Shown here piece by piece: positions 13,663-28,200 of a stretch of DNA of 64,000 nucleotides. Within the stretch, counting starts at the first letter, position 1; each line of letters begins with the position of its first letter. This DNA comes from Echinometra lucunter (Eukaryota > Echinodermata > Echinoidea > Camarodonta > Echinometridae). Position numbers and translations under genes: made by a program. The notes beneath the pieces are model-generated. The model saw nothing but the letters and a program-made list of their open reading frames with translations. It was not told the DNA's origin and ran no database searches. The stretch is taken from NCBI GenBank assembly GCA_029962745.1, contig CM057169.1, positions 15,467,162 through 15,531,161 of the forward strand, in the 5' to 3' direction.

Positions 13663-15820
13663 GTTTATGCTTGCATGCTAAATGTAGTATCTGCATGCAA
13701 CAGATGCACCTGTAACTTATCTCTCTGGCTCTATATTCCATGCCCTTGTTTTCGGCCTGATGAGTCATATAACTGGACACCCAAGTGTGTGAATAATGGA
13801 TGTATTAGTAAGTATTTAAGCCTCTTTATCTCCCCCCCCCCCTCCCTTCTTTTTCTCTCTCCCTTTCTCTTCCCTTCTCTCTTCCTATTTCTCTCTTCCA
13901 CTCTCTCCATCTTTCTCTTCCTATATCTTTTACCATCAGTCTGTAATTCCACATCCATCTTATTACCATACGCAAACGTCACCACCATGTTGAGCACGGA
14001 AAAAGTGTCATCAGAACATGTTGTCCTACGGCTACATGTACGTGTATGTGCAGGGGCCACTCTGATATACATAATGGATATGGACAAGGCTCCTCCAAAG
14101 TTTAATCCCATTTTTAATCGTAATTGGGGTTGATTTTTGCCATCCGTAAAGCAATAATTCTCTCGCCTGGCATGCCCATGCAATTAGACTACATCCATTC
14201 ACCTCATTACCTCCACTTATTTCTCATTAGTAAAACCACGAAAAAATCTCATCAATAATTTTTCGCAATTCTAATGATGTTTTGAATGCCTACATTTTCT
14301 CCCTAGGGGGGGACACAATATCCAAAGACATCTTCCTTCCTGGCCCTTATCTTTCTTGTGTGTACATGCAAGCGGGGTGCTTATTAGCAACAAAGCCCCT
14401 AAATTAGCACGACATTCCTACATCTTTCAAAGGCCAGCAGAAGTAAATAAAAAGGAGGTCTGCCTTCACAAACAGGAATAACACACAAAACGCACACAAA
14501 AAAACACTCAAGTCTCTCTCCAGTTTCCACCTTGAAAGAGATTGAATAACCGTGGAAGTAGAATTCCTTTCCATTTAAGTTTCTTCAGAAGCCCACACTT
14601 TGATTTGCATTTCTACTTAGGCTTTCCTATCGAGTATTGACCCAACATGCATATTACAGTAATTTGTCAGCCAGCTTTCAACACAGACTAATTGCTTTGG
14701 TGTACACAAACCAAAAAAGTATAGGGCTTCAAACTATTTTTTCTAATTACAAAGGACCAGGATTTACATTTTCAGGGTCCATACTTTGAGATGCAGGAGT
14801 CTCATTTTCAAATTTTGTAAAACAGATGTCTGAAGTTAGAATTTTTGGACCCAGTAATGATGAATGCCTGGTTACTGTCAAGTCTTGCAAAAGATTAAAC
14901 TACATTTTATTTAGACCTCTTTTCCTCTCCTGCACTGCAAATAATGGGCAAAAAATTGCCCGATATGGGGGAAATATGAATTCCAATCTATATTTGGGGA
15001 TTAATAATTTAATATTCAAACCATGGGTGATTTTAGCTCCCTTTTGTAAAATATAATTATTGTTCGATAAAATATTACCTAAGTGAGACATAACGATTTC
15101 CAAAAGTTGGTTGAACAATTAATCACCCTAAGTTGTGCTTTTTCCACCCAAGATAATTTTCAATGTGTAAAAAGCACAATCATTTTAAAAGGAAATAGTT
15201 AAGAACTATTAAGTTAAGATGATATTCTTCCACAATCAACAACCAGCATAAATAACATTTCACGGTACTTTTACACCACCAGTCATTTATATCACAGGTC
15301 ATATGATCCTTCAATCAAGGAAGACCATGGTCAAACATGACAAGTGACTCACTTAATTAGTGGAAGGCTCCCTATTCTTTGCAGCAATACCGAGAAAGAA
15401 TAGATTTGCTTAACAAAACGAAACAATGAGGTTGCATGCCATTTCACTTTCCTTCATAGTAAAGCCTTCTATGTTGCACTATTACTACAAAATAACTATA
15501 TCAAAATAACTATTTAAAGAATATAGCAACAAATATAATATGTGTATGTAAAAGACATGTACATTCACTTGCCCTCTGGACATTTTCATTACTTCTGGAT
15601 GTCAGGCAAGTAGTTCTGCAGCATCTTGAATAAGTGACAAATGACAGTGGCATTTCATCAGAGGTTTGTAAATGATAATTTTTGTTTTACAGGATCATTT
15701 TGACTCATCTCAAATAGGCAGAAAAAAATATGTACACTTCTGTTGAGAACGATGCATGTTGAATGAGATTATTTCAATATTATGAAATGTTGTCTCCAAT
15801 TTCACCTACTGCAAGCTAAC

Positions 15821-16010
15821 GTTGTTGTTGTTGTTGTTGTTGTTGTGGTAAGTGGTGGTGCGTCGACAAACTTGTGTCCTGTGCACCAGACGCTATACAG
15901 AGATTCTTCAAGGTCTACTCCGGTAAAATTTCCTCCAATTTCTATAAAATAAGAACTCTATACATTACTGGTTCTTGCTTAATAATAAAGAAAGTGAATT
16001 AAGTCCCTAA
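15821..16010 (+). repeat. Dispersed repeat with (GTT)n start, copy 1
   Basis: (GTT)n followed by GTCGACAAACTTGTGTCCTG, TGCACCAG and TATAAAATAAGAAC, then TACATTACTGGTT and TTAATAATAAAG. It shares order and sequence with 29202-29378. Type unknown. Confidence 0.65.
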
Positions 16011-18283
16011 ACTGATCGCGCATATCAGGGATGACATACTTCAGACTCTGGTTCATAAAAGCTCATACTGATATAAAAGAAAACCAATAACCTGTCTGTA
16101 TCACTTTGTTGGTAACGATTTGAGCGCCCAGTGACAATACTGCTGATTAAACAGCCTTTCAAGATGAAGACAAGGAAAAGCAGACAGGTTATAAGAACCC
16201 AACAGGGAGACAATAGTGACATCCCACTTGAAATAAGACTATTTTTCAGTAGGACAGAAGGCCTGTTCTCATTATACCACCTCTCTGTAAGTCACATTCC
16301 AAAAGCCACTCCACAAGCACCAATTTCTTGCCAGTGGTGGCCAACGAAAGTTTTTGCATAGCACACACAAATTTTTATATGAAATTTTCCCTTTCTGCTC
16401 ATGTGTCATGAGTAGTTCCCAGCATTCTGGACCAACAGATACTACAAGAATGTCACTGAAAGGAGACACTGCACTGTTATGGGTTAAAGATACATGTGTA
16501 AATTGGAGTTCTGGTTGTGCAATCATAATGTCAAAGAAATTGTTCCAAAGTAACTGGGAGAGTTAGATTATTTGTATATAAACACAGGTGTCTACTGTGA
16601 GATTTGGAGATAATCGAATTGATGAATTCACTCACCTTCCCCAAAAGGTACTTGCACTGCACAAAGAAATGAGTATATGGGACTACACACATTTCTGGCA
16701 CGAATGCATATGCCCACACTTTTCAGCTTTTTCCTGCCATATTTCTAATGTAAGGGCATTTGAAGAGCAATCCTTTCTAGGGGACATTTTTACTATGATA
16801 ATCTTCCTAACTGACATGGAAAGAATGAGAAAGCTCACAAATTATTTTTCACCTTTCCCAGAACTCAAGCTTCTCTTTACAGGGGTACCTTTCATGAAAA
16901 ACCTTGTTATCATTATCATTTTTTATCAGTCCAATGAGAGTCAGGCCGAAGTAGGCTGTATTGAAAATGCAAGCTAATGAGAACAGGACTGGAGAAGACA
17001 AGGGGATGAGTCAAGCCATTGGTACGTGTGTGTCTCGGGACAATTCAAGAGGGTTGGACAACTGCTGTGAAGCAAGCAAAGCGTCCAGATGAAGGGTGGA
17101 AAAGAAGGAACTTTGTGAAGGACCTGAATGGAAATTGTAGCACTTTAGATCAAGCACCCTCGTTGCATGTGCAGCAGTATTAACAAAAGAATATTATGTT
17201 AATTGTTGAGAAAATGGAAGCTGGGAAGCACTGGGAAGAGGATGGTACTGGTAATACATGTACATAAAGTTTGGGGAAGGGAGAGACCAGAAGGACAACA
17301 CTAATAAGGCAACGGAAGGCACATCTGAAATTAAATTTTTACAATTTCTTTTCTTAAAAACCTCTTTGCCCCTTCCAATTGTTTCATTTATACACATCCC
17401 TTCCTTGGTACATTCTCCCACCCTCCCTCCCCCATCCTTATTTCCCTCTCTTTCTGATATTCCAATCTTGTCTCTCTACAAAAAAAACCAATATCTTACA
17501 GTTAATTTTGTGCAACCTGAATAAAACTTTCTTTTAATATCCCTACATATCTCTCTGTCATATCCCCAGACTTTCATCTTCAAGAGAGAGAGACCAAACC
17601 ATTCAGTCTGTAATCATGTGCTGTAATGTAACTATTAATTATCTTTTTATAGCGTTTGAATGAGGCTGACAAGAGCTTACAATTACACATCGAACTTAAG
17701 ATTGGTACATCAAACTATTTGTTACTACTTTTGTAAGTCGAACTATCCAAATGAGCCCCTATTACAAGACAGTACTTGCCAATTATCTGACTTCATGAAT
17801 GGTGATATCCAGTATAAGGGGGGGGGATATAAAGACTATCTTTTGGTATGAAGAAAGTCTTTGAAGGAGCAAGAACACAAAAGGGGAGGGGGTGCAATTG
17901 GGTGGGCAGTCAATAGACAAGGGGGCAAATAAAAGGCCCCATTGAGGGGTGAATGCGACCTAACGACCTGGAATACAGCTCGATTCAAGAGCATACAATA
18001 TGCCCAACTGCCTGAACTAATTGAATGATGCTGCCACAGCTACCTGCATTTTTACATGTTGCAGCATGTCTTGGAGTGAATTATCTTCCCTCACACTTTT
18101 TTCTTCCAATTTCTTTCTTCTTTTCTCCATCTTCAAATGCCCTGCTTTTTTTCATGTCATTCAATTCTTTTCTGCACTGATATACCCGACTTCTTATATC
18201 GACCACTTCCAATATGATAAAACATTTCCCTAATTCATTGCACTGCTGTCAGTTTCATACACTAACTAGATTCTCAACTTCAC

Positions 18284-18410
18284 GACAAATTACTAAACAT
18301 AACCCTAACCCTAAACCTACTTCAAGACAAATTACTAAACATACCCTAATCCTAAACCTACTTTAAGACAATTTACCAAACATAACACTAATCTTAACCC
18401 TACAAGGTTG
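18284..18410 (+). repeat. 42-bp minisatellite with TAACCC-like core
   Basis: Three copies of a 41-42 bp unit: GACAAATTACTAAACATAAC, CCTAACCCTAAACCTACTT. CCCTAA motifs inside resemble telomere repeats but are interrupted, so this is not a telomere. Confidence 0.85.
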
Positions 18411-20393
18411 ACCCAACTCTGACCCTAATCCTGATCCTTTTTGTTTAATAACTTAACCTCTTCAAAGCTCATCTATATGACTTAAGCTCCAATTAACTGT
18501 CAACAGAGTCGATGATGGGTCACCCTCTTGCTATGTCCATTCCTTTTCAATCTACTTGTATGTTCCTTCATAAGATAGATTCTTCCTTCACCTCATCCAT
18601 TCTATCTCCTTCTACCCTTCTTTGCTTTGGCTGTTGCCATGACGATTACCTCAATGGGCACAGACATTCCCAGAAGGGACCCCTCCTCTACTTTCTGTTT
18701 CTCCACTGCTTTCTGTTCCCAATTCATTCACAAGATGTATTAGTATTCTCTTTCTTCAGCTAAGACTATTTTAAAATCTAGTTTTGATGTACAGACCTGC
18801 ATTGCTAAGAAAAGTCAAGGAATTTTCCTCTTTGATTCATCTATCAATGAAGTGGTGTTGTTTTTTTTTTTGTCAAGTCATATTTCATATCTTACTTCCT
18901 TATGCCCCAAAACAAAAGCCTGCAGATCTACAGTTATTTTGCTAAAACACAATAAAGTGTAGGCTTTTAACTTGTTATCACATCAATAATCATTTCATTC
19001 TCTTTGAAAAGCAGAACTTTCAGATATGAAAAGTCCTGCTTCATTATCTGAAGTACAACAGCCTAGTATGTCAGCTCTTTTTCAACAAATAAATTTACAG
19101 AAAACACATTTCTACATGTACTATCCTGTGAAGGACCACAAAAGGTCTGTGCAGCAAGACTACTTCTCCAGATTGGAGAGGGGGCACAATATTATGGTCC
19201 AAAAACAGTAGATTAGTTTTGTAAGATGTTGTTTTGTGTCTACTAAACTCATCTCCTATTCATCGGGGATTTACCTAACACAAAGAAAGAAAGAGAGAAG
19301 GGGGTTTGGAAAAGATGTGAAGGGGGAGTGCCTATTGCCGGTTCCGAATCTGACACTCGTTTATCACTCCTTAATGGTTTGGGAAGAAATTCGCAATTGT
19401 GGTTGCCGGCTTTGGAAGGGGTCTTCGATCACAATAGGGGCTACTGGGGTACAAAAGAATCGCAATGTATTCTGAAAGTGTGAGACACAGCAAATTGGCA
19501 ACAATAGAGGATGGGGGTCTGAGAAGGTGAGAGCCCGAATATCAAAGAAAGATCCAATTTTCAGCTTGGTATGCGATCATGTGATTACAGCTCACAATGA
19601 AAAGGACTTAAGCAATCTCAACTTTAAAGCTGATAATTAAACCCTGAGCTTAGGATCCAAACAGGGGGATTGAACTGAAAACAATGACAAAAAGAGACAA
19701 AATGACAAACATTTATGATGATTAAATGAGGGTGAAAATTTCATAAAGTACTTCAGTTGATGATGTATCCATCCCAAAATGGCCATTAAGACTTTAGAAG
19801 AGGAAGCAACGAATTCCCCAATCTTTTCTTTGGTTTTCTTTCCAAAAAGGCTCAAGAAGTGGATAACAGCAATCCTTTTCTTATGCCCATATTAGCCCAA
19901 GTAGTTAGTCATAACTAACATCAGTAGTTCCTAAGAAGCTCTAACTGCTCAGCAAAGTGTAATTGAATTACATCTAAACCTTAAAAACAATTTAAGACTA
20001 TCTTTGAAGTTTGAACTAATCTCTCCAGATTATCTTCCTAAAAGTACTATTTGGGAGAGATTTAAGATGCATACAAATTTTAGCATTTGTATATTAAAGA
20101 CTGTCATTTCTTTAGATATCATACTTTCACCCCAAAGACCTGGGATGTTTTAATTCTCCAAATGCTTGCAAACAAACACATATGGACATTATTATGACAG
20201 CAGCACCATCCATACTTGCCAAATTTACTCTAGTAAAATGGTGACTTGCCAAAGTATTCCAAACCAATCCTAATGTACATGTATCACCAGTTAAAAACCA
20301 TAAAGGTTTTAACTAATACCCCTAAAGAAACGATGTAACATCTTTACAGCTTTCTGCATGCAGGCAATATATATATTTTTTTAAAGATAACAA

Positions 20394-20570
20394 TGAGATT
20401 CATGAGATCCTCAGGGTCACCATTAATCTGACTGCTCTGTTACAAATATCAACAATCAGACTTGTGATCTCCTCAGGACCAATATTAATCAGAATGCTCC
20501 ATTCAAAAATATCAGTACTGAGACTTTTGAGTTTTTCGGTATCAACATGAATTTGAGTGCCATTGTGAAC
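20394..20570 (+). repeat. Three degenerate tandem copies of a 62-64 bp unit
   Basis: GAGATTCATGAGATCCTCAG, GACTTGTGATCTCCTCAGG and GACTTTTGAGTTTTTCGG begin successive copies at about 20395, 20459 and 20521, each continuing with an AT-rich ATTAATC/AATTTGA part and TGCTC or TGCC. Confidence 0.7.
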
Positions 20571-23066
20571 ATGGTGTTAAGGGCAAAGAACCCCTAGGCA
20601 TCTAAACCACTAGAAAGGAAATGTCAGACAGGATGAGCAAGAGTCGCGCCATGCTGCGCCACATTCAGGAAAGTCCTGTAAAACATATTAAAAAAGCTAA
20701 TGGAAATCGATCACATTTGAGGTATTAAAAATGTTACCAAAAGAAGCAACCCTAGACCAAGCTCCCATTCATACCCAAAGTCTGATGTGATTTTTTTTTA
20801 AAGAAAGATAAGAGATAAAGAGAGAAAATAGATTTACAGACAGTGGAAATGTAGGAGCCAACAATGGACCTCTTTTTTGAAGGAAAAACTAAATATTTAG
20901 TCTATGACAGCATGAATGAGAAGCTTTATGATGGCAGGGATAGTCCCTCTCTATTTAATTGCAGGAAATCCGCACAAGAGACTGGGAATTTAGCCTAAAC
21001 TGCTTCTAAAGAGGATCAACGCATGGGTCTGAGCAGCTACTTGATTAAGAGAAGAACTAAAAAGGGTCCCGACCGACCTTCGGTAAACCTCTGTTCAAGT
21101 CTTTTGAGAGCTGTTGCACAATTTTCTAGAGCTAGACAAATAAACTCTGCTCAGGAATAATCCCCATTCTTCAATTTCTAACCCCGTTCAGAAAGAAAAT
21201 GTTTATACTGAAACTCGATAAAAAAAAAAAAAACGTATGAAATTGTCATCATATAGCCTACAAACCGTTAAGACACACACCCCAGCCTCTCAGAAGAAAC
21301 ATCGTATAGATTCGCATTTTTCTATTGCGCATATTGTCGCCATATGTTCTGACACACACGGACCATGATTCTTTATCAAGTTCTAGTTTGAAACAATGCT
21401 CAGACACTAGTTTCGTTATATGACATTTCTGACTAACAAAACGTTATTTCATTAGTCAGCGTTCAAACACACAAATCCATTGTATATACATGTACTGTTT
21501 CGGTATAGCTATACCATTTTGGTATAGCCATACGACAATTTTTTGGTGTCTGAACACGGTAGTTTTTACTATATACAGGTAATCCTGCAGGGGCCATTTC
21601 TCAAAAAGGAAAAGAAAATATCCAATATTATTTCAATGATTCACCTCCATCTCCAAAATACACACTATCTACCTGTTACTATAAACAAACCCTTTCAGTT
21701 CCAAGTTGGTGGGAAGATGCACGATGATGACTTTTCAAAAACATTCTTGCTGTGAAAGGGTTAACAACTTTTCCTGCAGAAAGCCCTCTAGGTTTTCAGC
21801 TAAATTGAGGGCAGGTGCAGAGTGGCTGATGCACATTTTGAAAAGGAAGAAGGGAAACGCGGCTTTAATCGAATAAAAAACACAGGTAAGGCATCCTCCT
21901 TCTGTCATCCACTTGACTACAGCCCCACATGCTGAATATTCTGCTGGATTTAACTCTCCTGTTCCCCTATCCCTAGAGGATGTTTGTACAGATGCTCACT
22001 TCACAAAATCACATTAAAGAGCTGAGAAAAGAGGATGATGGAGCACTGGGGGACTGGAGGGGCGGAGTTGACGGTGGATGGAAGGGTGTTAGAGGACCTA
22101 ACATTCTCAGTGCAATCCCATTACTCAAACCGGAGATGCATATGACAGACACTCCCGTCTTCTGAGTTCTATGTCAACTACTTACAACCACTGCATGTTT
22201 AGACATGGTTTTTATCACCTACTGCCAAGTTCAACAAGCAGAACTATAGCTTCACAAGGCAAATTTAATGCATAAAAACAAACAAAGACATCATCTATGA
22301 GACGGAAAGACACAGACAGGCAGAGAGAAGACAGACAAGACAGAACGACACACAAGCGCAAAGAGAGACAGAGAGAGAAAGAGAGAGTGGCAAAGAGAAA
22401 GAAGGAGAGCATACAAGTCATGAGACAGCATCATGGGACCTGGAGAGGAGCATCCTAAATTTAATGGCTGTACTTTGTGTCAAGGGCAATGAAAATGTTA
22501 TGACATCACAGCAAAAACAAGCAAGTATCTGAACTTGTTAAACATTTGCCCTATAAATCATTGGGGTTGGAGCCTTTTCGGAAATGGAAATCTCTCTTTC
22601 CAACAGCTTTGTGAATCTCTCTTGGCCAACAAACTCTCTCATTTCACAAAAATCCAGATGTTAGGGTCAAGGTCGAGGGTTTTGACCTAATTTTGGCTCT
22701 GCCATTTTTGCACTCTTTTTTTGTTGTTGCAATGATGCCCTAGCATCATTTTTCCTTCTTCTTCTTCTACAAATGTCCATTGGGGCACAGAAAGCACTCA
22801 GCTTTCAGAACAATTTCATCAATACATTGTTTCATACAAAAGGAAATATACTTTTTCCATCAATTACTAATAAAAATGATTATTTCATTGTAAATATGTA
22901 TTTTTAATGTTGAGGATCATTTTTCCTCTTTCATATCATACATAATATACATGTATGTCTGTCAATGCAAATGAAAGCATATGGAGGATTGATGCATTGC
23001 CTTTTAATGTGTTGATCACTACTCATGCACGAAAATCACTTCCAGCATTGCTGATTTAAAAGTGCC

Positions 23067-23562
23067 TTAAAGGCATTGGCTAACTTTGTGAGCAGCTGAT
23101 TTAAAAAATTCTCAAACTAAGATGAAACATGTGTATGAGTACTTGTATTTATACTCAAAAACACTGAAACCAACCATAATTTGGAAGGAAAAGCTGTAAG
23201 TTAAACGCAAACCGCGATTTTATTAGCTTTCGTCTCGAGAGACACTGAACAAAGAGGACCGTTTGCGCGAATTCAAAAATACCGTTACTTGCCTTCCGCC
23301 GCGTGATACGTCAATACACACAGTGCGGTCTGTTGAGTCATGTGCGCATGCGCACTCCTTACGTTTGGTCTATGCAACCGACCCTTGTATATTTTTCAAA
23401 CATTGGTTCACATTTCTAATATTTAGAAATACTTCCCGTGGATATTATGCTCTGAAACTTTCACACTGGTATTTTTACACTATAACCCTAATGTTTATCC
23501 CATTTTTAAGTAACAAAATGAGATTTTTTTAAAATCATAACAATGTTAGCCAATGCCTTTAA
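23067..23562 (-). mobile_element. TTAA-flanked MITE, family 1, copy D, inverted
   Basis: Both termini are the best preserved of the family: TTAAAGGCATTGGCTAAC at the left and GTTAGCCAATGCCTTTAA at the right. No internal coding frame. Confidence 0.9.
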
Positions 23563-25649
23563 TTATCTTTTCCCACAGGCAGCCCCATCATTACAATCGT
23601 GGTACTAGAAGAAAGAGAAAGAAATTATCTTTTTTCATGTGTTTTGATATGTTTAGATAAATTCATTCAATCCTGGAGGGGGCTGGGTTTCCTTTTTTTT
23701 TTATGAAACACACTTTATATTTTGGTGGAGCGGAGATAATAGAAGCTGTATGGGGTGTATTGGCAAAGGGGGAAGTCATGATTTGCCAACTTCCATTCAA
23801 TTACAGCTGAACTTGAGATCAAGTCGGATGAAACTAAAAAAAGGACAACATCTGATTTCCTTCCCTCAAGGTCCAGGCAACATCTGCCATCCATTAACAT
23901 GGTGAAATGGGAAGAAATGACATTGGTCTTGAAATTAACAAGACAGCAATAGATTCATACATGTATATACACCCTGTACAAATGAATGTCATCTGTAACT
24001 TGAGTCAGGAGAATCCCAATGCACACTACACAATCCGGCTGCGATCCCCTTTAGGAAAAATTTGTTATACATACAGTATTATTTGATATGAACATTCAAA
24101 TATGGAAAAGCATACTGTCCAAAGTTATAAATCAGCATATGAATACGAAAGTTAAAACTGTGGGCTACTGCGAGCCTCTTTGTAATATGAAAGCTAAGTC
24201 AATTCCAAATCGTAGTGACATCATAGCAATCTTGCAATTGGCTATGATTTGAAGCCGATTCGGCCTTTACTCTGAACTATAAGGGCTGCAGTTAACCAAA
24301 ATTTCGATGTTTTTATTCCTATATGTATTCCGAACCTCAAATAAGATAATTTACTTGTTTAAAATTTGATATTTTCCGGGAAAGCAAATTGCTATTTGTT
24401 CCAAAATCTGGTCGCAGTTGGATCATATACTGTGCGGTGGTGCATTAACCAAAACAGATCCCCTCAGATATTAATTCATCAGAAATCATAATTACATGGA
24501 ATATCATATTATCTATCTTTTACCAGGTGGACGATGTTAGAGTATATTTAGTCAGTTTCATGCCATTTTTTTTCTTTGAATTTTCTTTTTTGCTACCCAA
24601 AGTCCCAAAATGTACATGAGCTACATGTATCACACTTTCTTCTTACAACAAAACATCTATTGCTAATGCCATGGTCATACTGGGATAAATATGAACGATG
24701 CTCTTGGAATATGATACCGACATTTTTTCGCCCACGAGATGCACATTCAAACATGAAATCAATACGTACTATCCAACCTCCTATTAATACTAATGTGAGT
24801 GATGATTGCACTGGCACTGATCAATAAAAGCCGCCCCCAAAGTACAATATTAATTAGTCAAAAGGGCAACCATGATAGTCTTAGAACACCAGACCCTTAC
24901 GACACTATTCCTTGTTACTGCTCATCTGAATTCACAGACTAACCTCTATAGATAATATGCATAGTTTGACAGTTAAGAAATATTAAATATAGAAAATAAA
25001 TATCAAATAAAATTTCTGCATACACTATCAAATGATTATACAAAGCAATTTTTTTCAATATCATAACTTCAACTACTGTGTATTTATAAAACACAGATGG
25101 TCTCTTGGGAGAAATTAGAGGGATACAGTGACGTCTTATGAGCAAAAATAAAATGACTTGATCTAACTTGGTCAAAATCATGCACAGTATGGTAATCTTT
25201 CTGTCAGGCTGCTGGAATTAAATCACTCTTTAATACTTATAGACTGCTATTTCAAGCTGTGGAAAGACACATAATTTTGTTTTGTTTTGGTTGCTTTTAC
25301 GTTTTGTTTTGTTTTAGTTTAGTTTTGTTTTGTTTTTTATGAACTAATTTTTCAGCAGACCCATTTCCTAAATTTAAAAAGATTTAGACAATTTAACCAG
25401 ACAGGCAGTTAAAAAAATGTTCGAGCAACTTTGATCAAGGATAACGATTATTTGCAAGGTGACTAATGAACAATATGACACCATACAAAGCACAGCTGTA
25501 GCATCCAACACAAATTTGGTGTGCAATCAAATGAAGAAAGAAGGAAAATGTATATACCTGCTCTAAATGAAGTTTACCACCTAAATTTCTTAGATTAGAA
25601 ATTAATCTACATCGATTGTAATTAGGGACAAATGCAAAATCCTTCAGCC

Positions 25650-25888
<239 letters not shown>

Positions 25889-25896
25889 CAATAAGA

Positions 25897-26232
25897 TTAA
25901 AGACATTCAGTCGTGGGCTTTCATGGAGAGTGGATCAGAATTTGCTGACACCAGACTTTGTGAAAGGCACTGGAAATACCTGTAATATAGCTACATTTCT
26001 GGAGCACAGCAAAACAAGCTGCTCCACCATAAACATTCTTCGGCCTGCTTTGGGCATTCTCGGGCCAGGGAAAGTGATATAATGACTTTGTCATATGGGG
26101 CAAAGGGTGGAATATACAGAGTTACATAAGGTCTATTGGTCATAAAACTCATAGTGATGGACAACACCTGTTACAGGGTAAGCAGCCATGGTGTCAAATT
26201 CCCCATGAAAGCCCACGACTGAGCGTCTTTAA
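25897..26232. mobile_element. TTAA-flanked MITE, family 3 (336 bp)
   Basis: Terminal inverted repeats of about 30 bp with two mismatches, TCAGTCGTGGGCTTTCATGG at the core, flanked by TTAA at both ends. It starts directly after the TTA microsatellite. Single copy in this window; no coding content. Confidence 0.88.
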
Positions 26233-27221
26233 TTTCTAAATCTCTAGATCCAGATTTTCAGTGAATGATAGATTCATCCGATTCAAATTCAGAATGCATG
26301 TGCACCTTATTAATGGCATTCAGAATCATACCTGTACAAATCGAAACAAGAATGTTTTAGTTTTATTTTTAAAGGGGAAATTTCATAAATATGAATGACA
26401 AGCCAGAAACATTCCACTTTGTCAGGATATACAGTGTAGCTCATTACAGAAAACCCTTTTTAACATTAGAACACTCTTGTGACAATCGGAAATGGGCTCT
26501 TACAGAATCAAACAGATTTATGAAGGATTGAGGCAATATGAAAGAAATCAACTTGAACATGCAAACAAACTTTGAGCTTAATATTCTCACAAAATTTATC
26601 TAATGATTCTCAGCTCTTTTTTTTTTATTTTTTATTTTTTATTAAAAAAGGTATCTTTGCACTAGCCCCAGTCCTGCTTTTCCGAGTAACTCATGGGCCT
26701 GGTTAATTAGAATTAAAATTACCTCAAAGACCAGACTGGCACATTACACTATTTCCTAGTTGATCTCTATACTTCACAGGCTCACAAGCCCACCTACACA
26801 TTGTCCTTGATTTTTATTTTTTAATCCTCTTATCAGCTTTCAAAACTGTAATATTATCTCTTGAAGTGCAAGTTTAACAAAAACAAGAAGTTAGAGCATG
26901 AAATCCAATCGTGTATATGTTACATGGTTACTATGTAAACTCCCAACCAGGAAAAGTGTTGAGAGTATATACTGTGACATTAAACAGACAAGAGGGTATC
27001 TTGACACTGACAGGTGAGAAGAATTAAGTTGACCAATTTGGGGGAAATTAGACGACAGCATGCTATTCACATAAATGCTGGTAGATTCTAGTTTCACCAC
27101 TTAGATAGTGAATGGTCTTGACATTTTGCTCGAGCCTCTCACTTAATTCTCAAGTTTGGTTGCAAATCAGGCAACCCTGACAACTCTTCCCTCTGCCAAA
27201 CTCACTCTCTAATGATTATTT

Positions 27222-27765
27222 CCCGGGGGGGGGGGGGGTCACTTCCATGGAAGAGTGGACAGCATCCGCGAGAATCGTCCTTAAAAAAGCACCCTAAACG
27301 AGGATTCAAGGGCAGGCCGCTAGGACACCCTAAACCTGTATTTTGTGCAGATGTCCCAGATTTGCACACCCTAAACAGGCATTTCATTAATTGTTGGGAT
27401 ATTCATACCCGAAACGAGGATATTCCCATTTTCATACCTTGAGAGTGATAGTGGGGTCCAATCTTTGGGGTCCATCGAAAGTTTGGAGCCATTTTTATCT
27501 CGAGATAATTCACTGTATCATTATATATTTTACACAGGAGTTATAGGATTTTCTGTTCATGGGTCTTGTTACAGTCGGTCCCGCAGTCAGTGCAAATTAC
27601 ATACCCTTTTTAGATTATCATGATTTAGGGGGCTTTTTTTCATTTTGGGGCATTTTTGACACTCTATTCGCGTTCTGCGCCTACCCCTGAAAAAATACCC
27701 TTTTTCTGCGTTTTTTTCTCGCGGGTGCTGTCCACTCTTCAATGGAAGTGACCCCCCCCCCCAGG
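27222..27765. mobile_element. DNA transposon-like element with poly-G ends, type a (544 bp)
   Basis: TIR of about 48 bp: CCYGGGGGGG, GGTCACTTCCATKGAAGAG, TGGACAGCA. Exact 8-bp target duplication GATTATTT (27214-27221, 27766-27773). The inside has repeated ACACCCTAAAC motifs. No transposase. The superfamily is not clear to me. Confidence 0.85.
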
Positions 27766-28062
27766 GATTATTTACAGAGAACCGAGACCAGTGGTGTGAA
27801 ACAACACAACCTCAGAGAAAACAATGAAAGTGGAAATATATTCATGTATACATGTACAATGTACGTGTACATGTAAGTACATTTAACCAGTTGACAACTG
27901 AATACTCAGACTCCCATAGGTTTAAAGTGATTACACAATGGTTGAACAAATTTTGATATATGATCAATAATAGAAATCTAAGTAAAATAACATTAAATTT
28001 TGATGATTTTCAATCGAAATCAATGCATTTTGGCAAATTATTTGTGGCTTGGTCATGGTTAA

Positions 28063-28200
28063 ACTCAGAATACAATAAACCAGCAGTGATGTAAATGTTG
28101 GTACCAGATAACGCGCACTGTAGTAGATGCGCGCACTAGACTGTACAAAATGTAATATATCTAGCGCGCATTTCTGCTAGAATTGCGCGACAAGGTAACC
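28063..28200. repeat. Cluster of GCGCGC motifs in inverted arrangement
   Basis: AACGCGCACTGTAG, GATGCGCGCACTAGA and CTAGCGCGCATTTCTGC, GAATTGCGCGAC flank an AT-rich centre. They are partly complementary and may be the core of an old palindromic element. No ends could be defined. Confidence 0.4.

Larger units (their letters stand above)
13671..25649. other. Non-coding, presumed glypican intron
   Basis: Apart from the repeats listed (15821, 18284, 20394, 23067), this is AT-rich sequence with TACATGTA palindromes, a CT-rich patch (13825-13925) and a GA/ACAG-rich patch (22270-22400). No exon could be supported. Confidence 0.5.

Noticed and set aside
13675..14183. Two opposite open frames of about 150 codons
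   Set aside because: Much of their length lies over a CT-rich tract, neither has protein-like conservation I recognise, and they overlap each other.
16588..16977. 129-codon plus-strand open frame
   Set aside because: No recognised motif, no splice context, and composition like the surrounding intron; it probably occurs by chance.
21215..21560. Possible inverted-repeat element with ATTGTC and ATAGCC motifs at both sides
   Set aside because: Complementarity is short and interrupted; no target duplication or clear ends.
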